A stretch of DNA of 64,000 nt from Limimaricola sp. G21655-S1 (GCF_027213785.1 NZ_JAPWGO010000003.1:1-64000), one strand, 5' to 3'. Counted from the stretch's first letter, positions 55,112-64,000 are shown. Notes: a model not told the origin generated them from the letters alone. A program made the numbers and translations.

Positions 55112-56939
55112 TCACGGGCATTGGCTCCGGCTCGCGCCGCAGTTCATCGCGATAGCGGGCCAGTCCCTGCTCCGTCAGGGTCTCGTGCTCCAGAAGTTCG
55201 GCGGCGGATCGCTCGAGCAACCCGCGATTGGCCTCGAGCAGAGCCAGCACCCGGTCGTGGACGCGGGCGATGATGTCGCGCACCGCGGCGTCGATCCGCT
55301 CGGCGGTTTCGGGGCCATAGCGGGCCTCCGTGGCGCCGGGGCGCTGGCCGAGAAAATCGCGCTGCGGGGCCTCGTAGCTGACGAATCCGAGATCGTCGAC
55401 CATGCCGTAGCGGGTCGCCATGGCACGGGCGATGTCGGTCGCGCGGGCCAGATCGTCCGCCGCGCCGGTGGAGAGATGATCGAAGGCCAGAAGCTCCGCG
55501 GCCCGACCGCCGAGCAGTACCGCGATCTTGTTCTCCAACTCCTCGCGGGTCATCAGGAAGCGATCCTCGGTGGGCCGCTGGATCGTGTAGCCGAGCGCGC
55601 CGATGCCGCGCGGGACGATCGAGACCTTGTGCACCTCGTCCACCCCCGGAAGTGCCATCGCCGTCAGCGCGTGGCCCATCTCGTGATAGGCGACGATCTC
55701 GCGCTCGCGCGGGTTCAAGAGGCGGTTGCGCTTTTCCAGCCCCGCCACGATCCGTTCGATCGCGTTGGTAAAGTCCTCCATCGCTACGCGCTCGGCACGT
55801 CTGCGGGTGGCCAGCAGCGCCGCTTCGTTCACGAGGTTGGCGAGGTCCGCGCCCGAAAAGCCGGTAGTGAGGCCTGCCAGCTGGCTGATCTCGACATCAG
55901 GCCCGACGCGGATCTTCCCCATGTGGACCTTCAGGATCGCCTCGCGGCCCGGGCGGTCGGGGCGATCGACCAGCACTTGACGGTCGAAGCGGCCCGCGCG
56001 AAGCAGGGCCGGGTCGAGGATCTCGGGGCGGTTGGTCGCCGCAAGCAGTACCAGCCCGCTCGAGGGGTCGAAGCCGTCGAGTTCGGTGAGGATCTGGTTC
56101 AGCGTCTGCTCGCGTTCGTCATGGCCGCCGACCCCCGGCATGCTGCCGCGGGCGCGGCCCAGGGCGTCGAGCTCGTCGACGAAGATGATCGCCGGGGCCT
56201 TGGCACGAGCCTGCTCGAACAGGTCGCGCACCCGGGCGGCGCCGACGCCCACGAACATCTCCACGAACTCCGAGCCCGAGATCGAGAAAAACGGCACCCC
56301 GGCCTCGCCCGCCACGGCCCGCGCCAGCATCGTCTTGCCGGTGCCCGGCGGACCCACCAGCAGCACGCCCTTGGGCATCCGCGCCCCAAGCGCACCGTAG
56401 CACTCGGGGTCCTTCAGGAACTCGACGATCTCCTGCAACTCGGCCTTCGCCTCGTCGACCCCGGCGACGTCCTCGAACCGGGTCTTTGTATCGGTCTCGA
56501 CATAGACCTTGGCCCGGCTCTTGCCGATCGACATCATGCCGCCGAAGCCCTGTTTCTCGGCGAACTTCCGGATCACCAGGACCCAGAGCCCGACGAAGAC
56601 CGCCGCCGGCACCACCCATGACAGGACCGTGCCGAGCCATGTGTTCTCGACCGCGCCAGTGAAGGTCACACCGCTGTCGCGCAGCCGCTCCGCAAGCCCG
56701 GGCTCGACCCGCGTCGTCACGAATTCGGTCCTGCCGTTCTGCGGGACGGCGAAGCTGCCGGTGATCCTGTCGGAGCCGATCACCACCTGATCGACGAGCC
56801 CGTCATCGACCAGCTGCTCGAAGCGGCTATAGGGGATCGACTCGATCCGCTGCGCACCGACCCACAGATCATGCAGCAGCACGACCCCGAAGAGGGCCAG
56901 CACGAGATACCATAGATTGATCTTGTTCTTCTGGTCCAT
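55104..56939 (-). CDS. ftsH: FtsH-type AAA zinc metalloprotease
   Basis: The 611-residue membrane-anchored protease has helix 1 ([20 protein letters not shown]), a periplasmic domain (about 30-115) and helix 2 ([20 protein letters not shown]). The AAA module has Walker [14 protein letters not shown], Walker [13 protein letters not shown] and [20 protein letters not shown]. The protease site is HEMGHALTA with the third ligand Asp in [15 protein letters not shown] 56939 behind AAGGAGG is chosen over 57200. It is likely an extra copy beside a housekeeping FtsH, as in heat-resistance loci. Divergent from hsp20. Confidence 0.9.
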   Translation of the reverse strand: MDQKNKINLWYLVLALFGVVLLHDLWVGAQRIESIPYSRFEQLVDDGLVDQVVIGSDRITGSFAVPQNGRTEFVTTRVEPGLAERLRDSGVTFTGAVENTWLGTVLSWVVPAAVFVGLWVLVIRKFAEKQGFGGMMSIGKSRAKVYVETDTKTRFEDVAGVDEAKAELQEIVEFLKDPECYGALGARMPKGVLLVGPPGTGKTMLARAVAGEAGVPFFSISGSEFVEMFVGVGAARVRDLFEQARAKAPAIIFVDELDALGRARGSMPGVGGHDEREQTLNQILTELDGFDPSSGLVLLAATNRPEILDPALLRAGRFDRQVLVDRPDRPGREAILKVHMGKIRVGPDVEISQLAGLTTGFSGADLANLVNEAALLATRRRAERVAMEDFTNAIERIVAGLEKRNRLLNPREREIVAYHEMGHALTAMALPGVDEVHKVSIVPRGIGALGYTIQRPTEDRFLMTREELENKIAVLLGGRAAELLAFDHLSTGAADDLARATDIARAMATRYGMVDDLGFVSYEAPQRDFLGQRPGATEARYGPETAERIDAAVRDIIARVHDRVLALLEANRGLLERSAAELLEHETLTEQGLARYRDELRREPEPMPVTA

Positions 56940-57291
56940 CTTGTCCTCCTTCCCCGACCAGATCCCGTGTTCGGTCGGCATGTGGGCGATGCCCCGCCGA
57001 TTTTCCAGATCCGGGCTTGACAGTGGAATTCGCGATTCCCACATGCGCCTCGGGGATGCCGGAGGCGGGTCCCCGGGTAGTGGACAGACGGAGGTTCGGC
57101 GCTTCGCGGCCTTCCCGTCGGCTGCCGATCCGGCGGCGGTGCCATCAAGCGCGCCGGCCGACAGCAGTGCGCCGCCCTGCAACCTGCCTTTCCGGGACAT
57201 CCTCGCATCGATCGATCGTGCGCCGCCGCGGCGCCTGCCGCCGCGGCCCCGCGATCCGACGGATGGACGTTACGAGGAAAGGAGGAAACCA
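56940..57291. promoter_or_regulatory. Divergent promoter region of ftsH and hsp20
   Basis: 352 bp without a gene; contains the heat-shock-type promoter at 57016, followed by about 240 bp of leader before hsp20. Nothing else is clear. Confidence 0.5.
57016..57044 (+). promoter_or_regulatory. Candidate sigma-32 heat-shock promoter
   Basis: CTTGACA (57016-57022), 15 bases, then CCCACAT (57038-57044) matches the sigma-32 pattern CTTGAAA-N11-16-CCCATNT. The spacer holds an imperfect inverted repeat, GTGGAAT-TCGCG-ATTCCCAC. It points towards the hsp20 series. Confidence 0.55.
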
Positions 57292-57732
57292 ATGCTACAG
57301 ACATCCTTCGCGCCCTACGGCATGCCGGATCCCTTTGCCGACATGCGGCGGATGCAGCGCGACATGAACCGCATGTTCGCGGGTTTCGGCACGGCGCCGC
57401 GCGACGGCCAGCCCGCGATCAACTTCTGGGCCGGGCAGGACAGCATCGTGCTGACCGCCGAGCTTCCGGGCCTGTCGCAGGACGATATCGAACTCACCGT
57501 GAAGGACGGCATCGTCACCCTGTCGGGCCACTATCCCGAGCCGCAGACCGGCGAGGAGGCGACATGGCATCGCCGCGAGCGCCTGCAGGGGCGTTTCTCC
57601 CGCAGCATCGAACTTCCGTTCCGCATCGCCCCCGACCGGGTCGAGGCCCGGTTCACGAACGGGGTGCTGACGGTGGAGATGCAGCGCCCGGAAGAGGACA
57701 AGCCCAAGCGCATCGAGATCAAGTCGTCCTGA
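57292..57732 (+). CDS. Hsp20 family small heat-shock protein, copy 1
   Basis: The 146-residue cytosolic holdase starts MLQTSFAPYGMPDPFADMRR. The alpha-crystallin domain (about 40-135) has ILTAELPGLSQDDIELTVK-type strands and the C-terminal signature FTNGVLTVEMQRP. The IxI-like tail is KRIEIKSS. AAGGAGG precedes the ATG. It is the first of three dissimilar Hsp20 genes, presumably forming mixed oligomers that hold unfolded proteins. Confidence 0.92.
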   Translation: MLQTSFAPYGMPDPFADMRRMQRDMNRMFAGFGTAPRDGQPAINFWAGQDSIVLTAELPGLSQDDIELTVKDGIVTLSGHYPEPQTGEEATWHRRERLQGRFSRSIELPFRIAPDRVEARFTNGVLTVEMQRPEEDKPKRIEIKSS

Positions 57733-57756
57733 CATCGCAGGAGAAAGGAGGAGAAC

Positions 57757-58152
57757 ATGGCACAGGAAGTCGCGCGTCAGGAGAAACGCGAGATGACCGA
57801 GACCGGCAAGGACCGCATGGCGATGAGCTTCACCCCGGCGGTCGACATATTCGAGACGAACGGCACCACCGTGATCATGGCCGACATGCCGGGCGTCGCG
57901 CCCGAGGATGTCGACGTGACGCTGGAGCGGCAGGTGCTGACGCTTCAGGGCAAGGTGCGGCCGCACGCCCCCGAGGGCTACCGGCGGCTCTCGACCGAGT
58001 ATCGCGAGGGCGACTACGTCCGGGTCTTCACTCTGTCTGACGAGGTCGACCAGTCGAAGATCAAGGCCGAATTCAAGCACGGCGTGCTGCGGCTCGAATT
58101 GCCACGCGCGCCCGAGGCCAAGCCGAAGAAGATCAAGGTCAGGGCGAACTGA
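57757..58152 (+). CDS. Hsp20 family small heat-shock protein, copy 2
   Basis: The 131-residue protein has the alpha-crystallin domain TPAVDIFETNGTTVIMADMP and GVAPEDVDVTLERQVLTLQG, with FKHGVLRLELPRAPEAKPKK at the end. Its short N-terminal arm (about 25 residues) sets it apart from copies 1 and 3. AAAGGAGGAG precedes the ATG, 24 bases after copy 1. Confidence 0.92.
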   Translation: MAQEVARQEKREMTETGKDRMAMSFTPAVDIFETNGTTVIMADMPGVAPEDVDVTLERQVLTLQGKVRPHAPEGYRRLSTEYREGDYVRVFTLSDEVDQSKIKAEFKHGVLRLELPRAPEAKPKKIKVRAN

Positions 58153-58184
58153 CGTCCCGACCCGAACCAAGGAGGAAAAACGAC

Positions 58185-58694
58185 ATGCATATCAGCGATC
58201 TCATTCCGTGGGGTCGTGAGAAACCCAAGACCCCGGCCAATGGGGATGGCGGCACGACCAGCCCGCTCGCCATGCTTCAACGCGACATCAACCACGTCTT
58301 CGAGGAATTCTGGCACAAGGTCGAAAACGGTCGGAACGGCCAGCGCGGCCCGATCGGCCTGTTCGGTCCCAGCGCCGACGTCACCGAGACCGATAACGGC
58401 ATCGAGGTGGCGGTCGAACTACCCGGCATGAGCGTCGAGGATGTCGACATCTCGCTCTCCGGCGACGTGATGACGATCCGTGGCGAGAAGAAGGTCGAGC
58501 ACGAGGAAAAGCGCAAGGGCGTTTACCTGTCCGAGCGCTCCTTTGGTGCCTTCGCGCGCACCATTCCGCTGCCTCCGGGGGTCGATGCCGACAAGGCCGA
58601 GGCGCGCTTCGAAAAAGGCGTGCTCAAGGTCAGCCTCCCGAAGACCGCCGAGGCGCAGGCGCGCGTCAAGCGCATCCCCGTAAAGGCCGCCTGA
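58185..58694 (+). CDS. Hsp20 family small heat-shock protein, copy 3
   Basis: The 169-residue protein has a longer N-terminal arm (MHISDLIPWGREKPKTPANG). The crystallin domain has VAVELPGMSVEDVDISLSGD and VMTIRGEKKVEHEEKRKGVY, and FEKGVLKVSLPKTAEAQARV is the C-terminal signature. This is the IbpA-unlike, plant-class-type form common in transmissible heat-resistance loci. AAGGAGG precedes the ATG. Confidence 0.92.
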   Translation: MHISDLIPWGREKPKTPANGDGGTTSPLAMLQRDINHVFEEFWHKVENGRNGQRGPIGLFGPSADVTETDNGIEVAVELPGMSVEDVDISLSGDVMTIRGEKKVEHEEKRKGVYLSERSFGAFARTIPLPPGVDADKAEARFEKGVLKVSLPKTAEAQARVKRIPVKAA

Positions 58695-58757
58695 GCCCGT
58701 TCGGGCGGCCGGTGGCGACCGGGCGCCCAGCTCGCTTCATCAGTCAAGGAGGAGACG

Positions 58758-60167
58758 ATGCCCGGTCCCGTGCCCGGCCCCTGGATCGTTCTGCGTCGCT
58801 GGCTGGCGGCACTCTGCGTGGCTTTGCTGGCCGCCAACCCCGTGGCGGCCCAGACGCCCGACCGCCCGCTGTTCCTGAACGATGACGGCCTGCCGACCCT
58901 TGCGCCGCTCTTGGCCGAGGTGACGCCCGCCGTCGTCAACATCTCGGTCGAGACGCGACAGGACGTGGAGAGCAACCCGCTCTTCGCCGACCCCTTCTTC
59001 CGGCGCTACTTCGACCTGCCGCCGATGCCCCAGCCCTCGCCACGCCAGCAGATGAGCGCGGGTTCGGGCGTCATCGTCGACGCCGAGGAGGGCTACGTGC
59101 TCACCAACCATCATGTGGTCGCGGAGGGCGACAGGATCGTGGTGACGCTGAAGGACCGCCGCCGCTTCGAGGCGGAGCTGGTCGGTAGCGATCCCGGCAC
59201 CGACATCGCGCTGCTGCAAATCGAGGCCGAGGACATTGCCGAGCTGGAACTCGGCGACAGCGACCGGCTGGAAGTAGGTGACTACGTGCTCGCCATCGGC
59301 AACCCGTTCGGGCTGGGCCAGACCGTCACCTCCGGCATCGTCAGCGCGCTGGGCCGCAGCGGTCTCAACGTCGACGGCTACGAGGACTTCATCCAGACCG
59401 ATGCCTCGATCAACCCGGGCAACTCGGGCGGGGCGCTGGTGACGCTCGACGGGCGGCTCGTCGGCATCAACACCGCGATCATCGCGCCGTCGGGCGGCAA
59501 TGTCGGCATCGGATTCGCCGTTCCGGCCAACATGGCCCAAGCGGTGATGGATCAGCTGGCCGAGTTCGGCGAGGTGCGGCGCGGCCAGCTCGGCGTGATG
59601 ATCCAGGATTTCACACCGGACCTCGCCGAAGCGCTGGGGATCGAGTCCGGGCTCGGTGCGGTGGTGACGCAGGTAGAGCCCGGCAGCGCAGCCGAGGAGG
59701 CAGGGCTGGAGTCCGGCGACCTGATCGTCTCGGTCGATGGCCGCCCGGTCGCGGGCTCGGCCGACCTGCGCAGCCAGATCGGCCTGAAGCGGATCGGCAG
59801 CCCGGTCGAGCTGGAGGTGATCCGCGACGGAGACGCGGTGACGATCGAGGCCGAATTGCGCGAGGGCGGGCTGGTCGCCTCGCTCACGGATGATCGGGCG
59901 ATGAATCGGCTGGCGGGCGCGGAGCTGCGTGACCTGGAGCCGGGTGATCCGATGTTCGGGGGCGAACCGGGCGTGCTGGTGGCGCGGGTCGATCCCGGCA
60001 GCCGCGCGGCGAGGTCGGGGTTGATGGCTGGCGACGTGATCCTCGCGGTGAACCGTGCCCCGATCGGATCGCTGGTCGAGCTGCGCCGGCAACTGGCGGC
60101 GGTCAAAGGGGCACTCGCACTGACCGTACAGCGCGGCACGGCCCGGATCTTTCTGGTGATGCGCTGA
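58758..60167 (+). CDS. Do-type (DegP-like) periplasmic serine protease
   Basis: The 469-residue exported protease has a signal (LRRWLAALCVALLAANPVAA) and the catalytic triad His in VLTNHHVVAEGD, Asp in GTDIALLQIE, and Ser in NPGNSGGALVTLDG. Two PDZ domains follow (RGQLGVMIQDFTPDLAEALG and about residue 380 on). It degrades or refolds damaged periplasmic proteins. The first PDZ domain is preceded by the usual FAVPANMAQAVMDQL helix. Confidence 0.92.
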   Translation: MPGPVPGPWIVLRRWLAALCVALLAANPVAAQTPDRPLFLNDDGLPTLAPLLAEVTPAVVNISVETRQDVESNPLFADPFFRRYFDLPPMPQPSPRQQMSAGSGVIVDAEEGYVLTNHHVVAEGDRIVVTLKDRRRFEAELVGSDPGTDIALLQIEAEDIAELELGDSDRLEVGDYVLAIGNPFGLGQTVTSGIVSALGRSGLNVDGYEDFIQTDASINPGNSGGALVTLDGRLVGINTAIIAPSGGNVGIGFAVPANMAQAVMDQLAEFGEVRRGQLGVMIQDFTPDLAEALGIESGLGAVVTQVEPGSAAEEAGLESGDLIVSVDGRPVAGSADLRSQIGLKRIGSPVELEVIRDGDAVTIEAELREGGLVASLTDDRAMNRLAGAELRDLEPGDPMFGGEPGVLVARVDPGSRAARSGLMAGDVILAVNRAPIGSLVELRRQLAAVKGALALTVQRGTARIFLVMR

Positions 60168-60194
60168 AGCGCAGCGAAGGAAAGGAGGTAAGAG

Positions 60195-60773
60195 ATGGAA
60201 GATTTCGAGGACAGGAAGAACGAATTAGAAAGCGACACGCTCGAACCCGAGACCACGACCGCGTCACAGCCGGAGACCAGCGATGGCGGTGAGGGCCACG
60301 CGACGCACGACGCGAGGATCGCGGAGCTGACCGATCGCTGGAAGCGCGCGATGGCCGAAGCCGAGAACGCCCGCAAGCGTGCCGAGGCCGCCCGCATCGA
60401 GGGCCGGGACCATGGCATCGCTCTGACCATCGAGGCATTGGCGCCCGGCTTCGACGCGCTGGCGCTCGGTATCGAGGCGGCCCGGTCGGGACCGGATGCG
60501 AAAGACAAACGCGTCGCCCAGCACTTGGAGGGGCTGGAGCGGATCCGGAGTTGCTTCGACACCGCGATGAAGGCGCTCGACGTGCGGATCATCGCGCCCG
60601 ATGACGCCGCCTTCGACCCGGCCCATCACGAGGCGATCGACACGCAGGTCAGGGAGGGCGTGGAAGCGGGTAGGGTGCTCGTGCTGCACCGCCCGGGCTA
60701 TGCCATCGGCCGGCGGCTGATACGCCCCGCCCGGGTGACGGTCAGCGCCGCCCCGGAGCCGCGGGAGGGCTGA
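60195..60773 (+). CDS. grpE: GrpE-like nucleotide exchange factor
   Basis: The 192-residue protein has an acidic N-terminus (EDFEDRKNELESDTLE), then a coiled coil, ELTDRWKRAMAEAENARKRA (the GrpE E.k.RA.AEfeN.rkR string), and a C-terminal beta domain ending GYAIGRRLIRPARVTVS. It releases ADP from DnaK. It is diverged from housekeeping GrpE and probably serves a stress-specific DnaK/CbpA set. No dnaK gene is present. AAGGAGG precedes it. Confidence 0.85.
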   Translation: MEDFEDRKNELESDTLEPETTTASQPETSDGGEGHATHDARIAELTDRWKRAMAEAENARKRAEAARIEGRDHGIALTIEALAPGFDALALGIEAARSGPDAKDKRVAQHLEGLERIRSCFDTAMKALDVRIIAPDDAAFDPAHHEAIDTQVREGVEAGRVLVLHRPGYAIGRRLIRPARVTVSAAPEPREG

Positions 60774-60776
60774 GCC

Positions 60777-61700
60777 ATGCTGCGGCTGGCGCTGTTCTTC
60801 GGCACGAACCTCGCGGTGCTTGTCGTGCTGTCCCTGGCGTTTCGGGTGCTGGGAATCGAGGGGCTGCTCGCGGCGAACGGCGTCGATCTCGACCTGACGG
60901 CGCTGCTGATATTCGCCGCGGTGATCGGCTTCGGCGGCTCGCTCGTTTCGCTGGTCCTGTCGAAGCCGATGGCCAAGGCCGCGATGCGCGTGCGGGTGAT
61001 CGAGACCCCGCGCAACGGGGCGGAGCGCTGGCTGCTCCAGACCGTGCGGGATCAGGCGCGGCGGGCCGGGATCGGCATGCCCGAGGTCGGTATCTTCGAT
61101 CATCCGTCGCCCAATGCCTTTGCCACCGGCTGGCGACGCGACGAAGCGCTGATCGCGGTGAGCACCGGCCTGCTCGCGAACATGCGGCGGGAGGAGGTCG
61201 AGGCGGTGCTCGGCCACGAGATTGCCCATGCCGCGAATGGCGACATGGTGACGCTGGCGCTGATCCAGGGCGTGGTGAACACTTTCGTGGTGTTCCTGTC
61301 GCGGCTGGCGGGGTTCCTGGTCGACCGGCTGCTGCTTCGGGTCGAGCGCGGCCATGGGCCGGGCTACTGGATCGTCTCGCTGGTGACCGAGATGGTACTG
61401 GGCGTGCTGGCGACGGCGATCGTCATGTGGTTCTCGCGCTGGCGCGAGTTCCGGGCAGATGCCGGTGGGGCCGCGCTGGCCGGGCGCCACAACATGATCG
61501 CCGCGCTGGAGCGGCTTCGGGGCCTGCGGCATGCCCCGCCAATGCCCGACGAAATGCGGGCCATGGCCTTCGACGCAGGGCGGGTGCAGGCGCTATTCGC
61601 CAGCCATCCGCCGCTTGAGGCCCGGATCGCGGCGCTGCGCGCGCCCGACCGGCAGGTCGCCGCCCGCCCGGGAGGGGGAAGACCGCTACGGTTTTTGTGA
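60777..61700 (+). CDS. HtpX-like M48 zinc metalloprotease
   Basis: The 307-residue membrane protease has N-terminal helices (LALFFGTNLAVLVVLSLAF and LLIFAAVIGFGGSLVSLVL). The active site is VEAVLGHEIAHAANGDMVTL (HExxH near residue 143), and the third ligand Glu lies in WREFRADAGGAALAG. HtpX works with FtsH in the quality control of membrane proteins, fitting the island. It starts 3 bases after grpE. Confidence 0.9.
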   Translation: MLRLALFFGTNLAVLVVLSLAFRVLGIEGLLAANGVDLDLTALLIFAAVIGFGGSLVSLVLSKPMAKAAMRVRVIETPRNGAERWLLQTVRDQARRAGIGMPEVGIFDHPSPNAFATGWRRDEALIAVSTGLLANMRREEVEAVLGHEIAHAANGDMVTLALIQGVVNTFVVFLSRLAGFLVDRLLLRVERGHGPGYWIVSLVTEMVLGVLATAIVMWFSRWREFRADAGGAALAGRHNMIAALERLRGLRHAPPMPDEMRAMAFDAGRVQALFASHPPLEARIAALRAPDRQVAARPGGGRPLRFL

Positions 61701-61738
61701 GGTGTTCGGCCGGTACGTGCCGTTCGGAGTGATGAAGG

Positions 61739-62665
61739 ATGACACACGATCCCTATGAGATCCTTGGCGTCAAACGTGACGCCTCGCAGGCCGAGATCAA
61801 GAAGGCCTACCGCAGGCTCGCGAAGAAGCTGCACCCGGACCTGTCGCAGGGTGACGCGACCACGCAGGCGGAGTTCCAGCGCGTCGGCGCGGCCTACGAC
61901 ATCCTAGGTGATCCGGAGAAGCGGCGCCGCTTCGACGCGGGCGAGATCGACGCGAACGGGCAGGAGCGGGCGCGCCCGGACCCTCGCTGGAGCTATGCCG
62001 GCGCCACGGCGGGGGGAACCGGCCCGGACGACGCCTCCTTCGGCGCCTTCGAAGACGTCTCCGACATCTTCGCCGATCTGTTCGGTGGGCGGGTCACGCG
62101 TGGCCGCCGTTCGGCGCCCTTCGGCGTACCGGGTGCGGATCTTCGCTACAACATAGAGGTCGATTTCCTCGATGCTGCCCGTGGTGCGACGCGAGACGTT
62201 ACCATGCCGGACGGCCGCGCGATCGAACTGCGGATACCGGCCGGACTGCGCGACGGGCAGGTGCTCCGCTTGAAGGGGAAGGGCGCTCCCGGCCTGCATG
62301 GTGGCCCCTCGGGCGATGCCTATGTGGAAGCGCGAATCCGCCCGCATCCGCTGTTTACCCGCAATGGCGACGACATCGAGATCGAACTGCCCATCAGCTT
62401 CGACGAGGCGGTACTTGGGGACCGGGTCGAGGTGCCGACGATCTGGGGGCCGGTCTCGATGAAGCTGCCGGAAGGAGCCTCGTCGGGTCAGCGGGTCCGT
62501 CTCAAGGGCAAGGGCATCCGCCGAGCGAAGCGGCCGGCAGGCGACCAGTATGTCCGGCTGTCGATCCGATTGCCGAAGCATGTGGATGCCGAGATGAAGG
62601 CCCTGGCGAAACGGTGGAAAGAGCATGTCCGACACGCCCCGCGAGACGGGATGAAACAGCATTGA
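61739..62665 (+). CDS. CbpA-like DnaJ co-chaperone
   Basis: The 308-residue protein has a J domain (residues 4-70) with DPYEILGVKRDASQAEIKKA and HPD in KKLHPDLSQGD, then a short glycine/acid linker (about 85-120, FEDVSDIFADLFGGRVTRG) and two C-terminal substrate-binding domains (GATRDVTMPDGRAIELRIPA, LKGKGIRRAKRPAGDQYVRL). It lacks the zinc-finger domain of DnaJ. It stimulates DnaK. The last gene of the plus-strand stress operon. Confidence 0.9.
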   Translation: MTHDPYEILGVKRDASQAEIKKAYRRLAKKLHPDLSQGDATTQAEFQRVGAAYDILGDPEKRRRFDAGEIDANGQERARPDPRWSYAGATAGGTGPDDASFGAFEDVSDIFADLFGGRVTRGRRSAPFGVPGADLRYNIEVDFLDAARGATRDVTMPDGRAIELRIPAGLRDGQVLRLKGKGAPGLHGGPSGDAYVEARIRPHPLFTRNGDDIEIELPISFDEAVLGDRVEVPTIWGPVSMKLPEGASSGQRVRLKGKGIRRAKRPAGDQYVRLSIRLPKHVDAEMKALAKRWKEHVRHAPRDGMKQH

Positions 62666-62858
62666 CGGGTGGAGGTCCTGAAAGACTCAAATCGTCGACT
62701 GTTCGCCGCCTGCACAGAGATGGCTGTTCGAGAACAGTCTGCGGTTCATTATCCTGTGCCTACGCTCGATCTTGCCTTGCTCTGAGGGTGCCGGGGAGCG
62801 CCGCAGCCGCACTGGTCAACTGCGGAGCTCTTTCCACGCTCGGAAAGGCCTCATGCTG

Positions 62859-63749
62859 CTAGAGGCTTTTCAAATAAGTAGCGATGGCCTCGAGATCTTC
62901 TCCCGTCAGATGACTTGTGCCATGCTCGATTACATCGATCATCTTGCCGCCGGATACGTCGCCATCCGGTGTCAGCCCGAGCTGGAGGTAGAACACCAGG
63001 TCGTTGAGGCTCCAATCGCGTATCGTGGATCGGCTGCCTGCAATGGGCGGGGCGCCAGATGAGAACGAGCTCTTGCCCGCGCCCTCTAGTGCATTGGCGC
63101 TAATCCCGCCGATGAGATTCCTTGCAGTATGGCACTCGCCGCAGTGGCCAGGGCCGTTCACGAGATATGCGCCACGGTTCCAGATTGCTGACTCCACTTC
63201 ATTGGAAACGAACGGTTCGGGAGTGTGATAAAGGCTTTTCCAGACCCCCACGAGTTGTCGGTTCGAGAAGGGCCAAATCAATTCGTGCGGCCGGTTCGGC
63301 CTGGCCACCGGCTCGACCGTATCCAGGTAGGCCTTGAGATCGACGATATCTTCGGTCTTGACGCGCCCGTAGCTGGTATAGGGGAAGCTGGGAAAATAAT
63401 GTTCGCCATCCGGAGTCACACCTGCGGTCATGGCAACGTAGAAATCCTCGAGCGACATCGCACCGATGCCGTGTTCCGTATCCGGTGTGATATTGGGGGC
63501 GTAGAATGTGCCGAACGGTGTTTCCAGCCCGGCACCGCCGGCCAGAAAAACACCACCGTTGTCGATATCGGTATGGCAGACGACGCAGCCACCCATTCGC
63601 AACACGTATTCCCCGCGCTCTGCATCGGCGGAGTAGGCGCCCAGATCAACGTTCTTCGCTGTTTGTCCCAAGCCCGGAAGAATGAAAGCGTAGCCGAATG
63701 CCGCGGCAGCAACGCTTATGCCGAATAGCCAGATAATAGGCTTGGTCAT
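62859..63749 (-). CDS. Diheme c-type cytochrome, second copy
   Basis: The 296-residue protein has a signal or anchor (IIWLFGISVAAAAFGYAFIL) and heme sites GGCVVCHTDIDNGG and GHCGECHTARN. FGTFYAPNITPDTEHGIGA and GLTPDGDVSGGKMIDVIEHG align along the whole length with the diheme cytochrome at 3480-4400. ATG 63749 is chosen; 63773 would add MLAIRTSK. It follows the partial cytochrome c' gene at 63787, giving the same gene pair as in the copper island. Confidence 0.87.
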   Translation of the reverse strand: MTKPIIWLFGISVAAAAFGYAFILPGLGQTAKNVDLGAYSADAERGEYVLRMGGCVVCHTDIDNGGVFLAGGAGLETPFGTFYAPNITPDTEHGIGAMSLEDFYVAMTAGVTPDGEHYFPSFPYTSYGRVKTEDIVDLKAYLDTVEPVARPNRPHELIWPFSNRQLVGVWKSLYHTPEPFVSNEVESAIWNRGAYLVNGPGHCGECHTARNLIGGISANALEGAGKSSFSSGAPPIAGSRSTIRDWSLNDLVFYLQLGLTPDGDVSGGKMIDVIEHGTSHLTGEDLEAIATYLKSL

Positions 63750-63786
63750 TTTTGACGTTCGGATAGCTAACATCAGACGGGCTCGC

Positions 63787-64000
63787 CTATCTTGGTTGCT
63801 TGTAGCTTTCTTCCTTTGGTTTGCGGAAGGGCTGGTGGCAGGATCCGCAGGATTTGCCGAGGCTTTGCATCGCCATCGCGATATCGCGCATGTCGCCCTC
63901 TTCGGCCGCTTTGGCAAGCGCCGCGCTGGCTTTGGACATCTCCGCATTCAATTCGACGAAATCGTCTATCCTGCTCCAGATCTCGGGCTGCGCGTCCGTC
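63787..64000 (-). CDS. Cytochrome c' family protein, partial (5' end outside the window)
   Basis: The reading frame is open from the window edge to a stop at 63787-63789. It gives TDAQPEIWSRIDDFVELNAE, a helix AALAKAAEEGDMRDIAMAMQ, and the heme site KSCGSCHQPFRKPKEE at the C-terminus, the cytochrome c' layout. Only the last 70 residues are visible. It precedes the diheme cytochrome by 38 bases on the same strand, mirroring the pair at 2779-4400. Confidence 0.85.
   Translation of the reverse strand, partial: TDAQPEIWSRIDDFVELNAEMSKASAALAKAAEEGDMRDIAMAMQSLGKSCGSCHQPFRKPKEESYKQPR

Noticed and set aside
62724-62737. LexA-type box CTGTTC-GA-GAACAG
   Set aside because: Alphaproteobacterial LexA sites are GTTC-N7-GTTC direct repeats; this is an inverted repeat with no SOS gene next to it.

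Overview
The window is a high-GC (roughly 60-67%) alphaproteobacterial segment, most likely from the Rhodobacterales (Roseobacter/Rhodobacter relatives). The evidence is a CckA-type hybrid kinase, an AglR-E-F-G-A-K alpha-glucoside cluster, a 'virulence factor'/MetF-like/methyl-THF methyltransferase triad, and strong GC bias at third codon positions. No rRNA, tRNA, CRISPR array or intact mobile element was found. The order is accessory, then core, then accessory.

Region A (1-19.3 kb) is a copper and envelope-stress island. It starts with debris: a PhnE-like C-terminal fragment and a truncated IS3-family orfA. It carries two multicopper oxidases, each near a small secreted Cys/His protein and a monoheme cytochrome c. 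Other genes are a Met-rich Spy-like chaperone, a cytochrome c' with a Met/His insert, a diheme cytochrome c, a DUF305 membrane protein, a CopA P-type ATPase, CsoR with two perfect palindromic operators, CueR with a CueR-type promoter in front of a CopZ-like chaperone, a DUF411 protein, an MFS exporter, WrbA, two L,D-transpeptidases and a small ion-channel-like protein.

Region B (19.3-31.9 kb) is the least ordinary part. A CsgD/VpsT-like LuxR regulator overlaps a gene for a HEPN-like protein. Divergent from them, after a 648-bp regulatory region, lies a gene for an 1148-residue Asp/Gly/Ala-rich low-complexity protein built partly of exact 26-residue repeats. It is followed by an 888-residue companion with five degenerate copies of a GD..IN.I.QIN..D motif, a PrtD-type type I secretion ABC transporter with a long low-complexity N-terminal extension, and a HlyD-type adaptor. 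I read this as a self-contained, biofilm-type type I secretion system for an undescribed repeat protein.

Region C (32-53.4 kb) is mostly core: rsmB, cckA, glk, GH1 beta-glucosidase, the agl cluster with AglR operators, ppx/gppA, the folate/cobalamin C1 triad, rlmE, a DapA-like/RraA-like pair and a DUF808 protein.

Region D (53.7-62.7 kb) is a protein-quality-control island: YciF-like ferritin, an NDUFS4-like gene broken by a 1-base frameshift, FtsH, three Hsp20 proteins, a Do-type protease, GrpE, an HtpX-like M48 protease and a CbpA-like DnaJ. Its content resembles transmissible heat-resistance loci. After it (62.9-64 kb) the cytochrome c'/diheme cytochrome pair seen at 2.8-4.4 kb recurs on the other strand, cut by the window edge.
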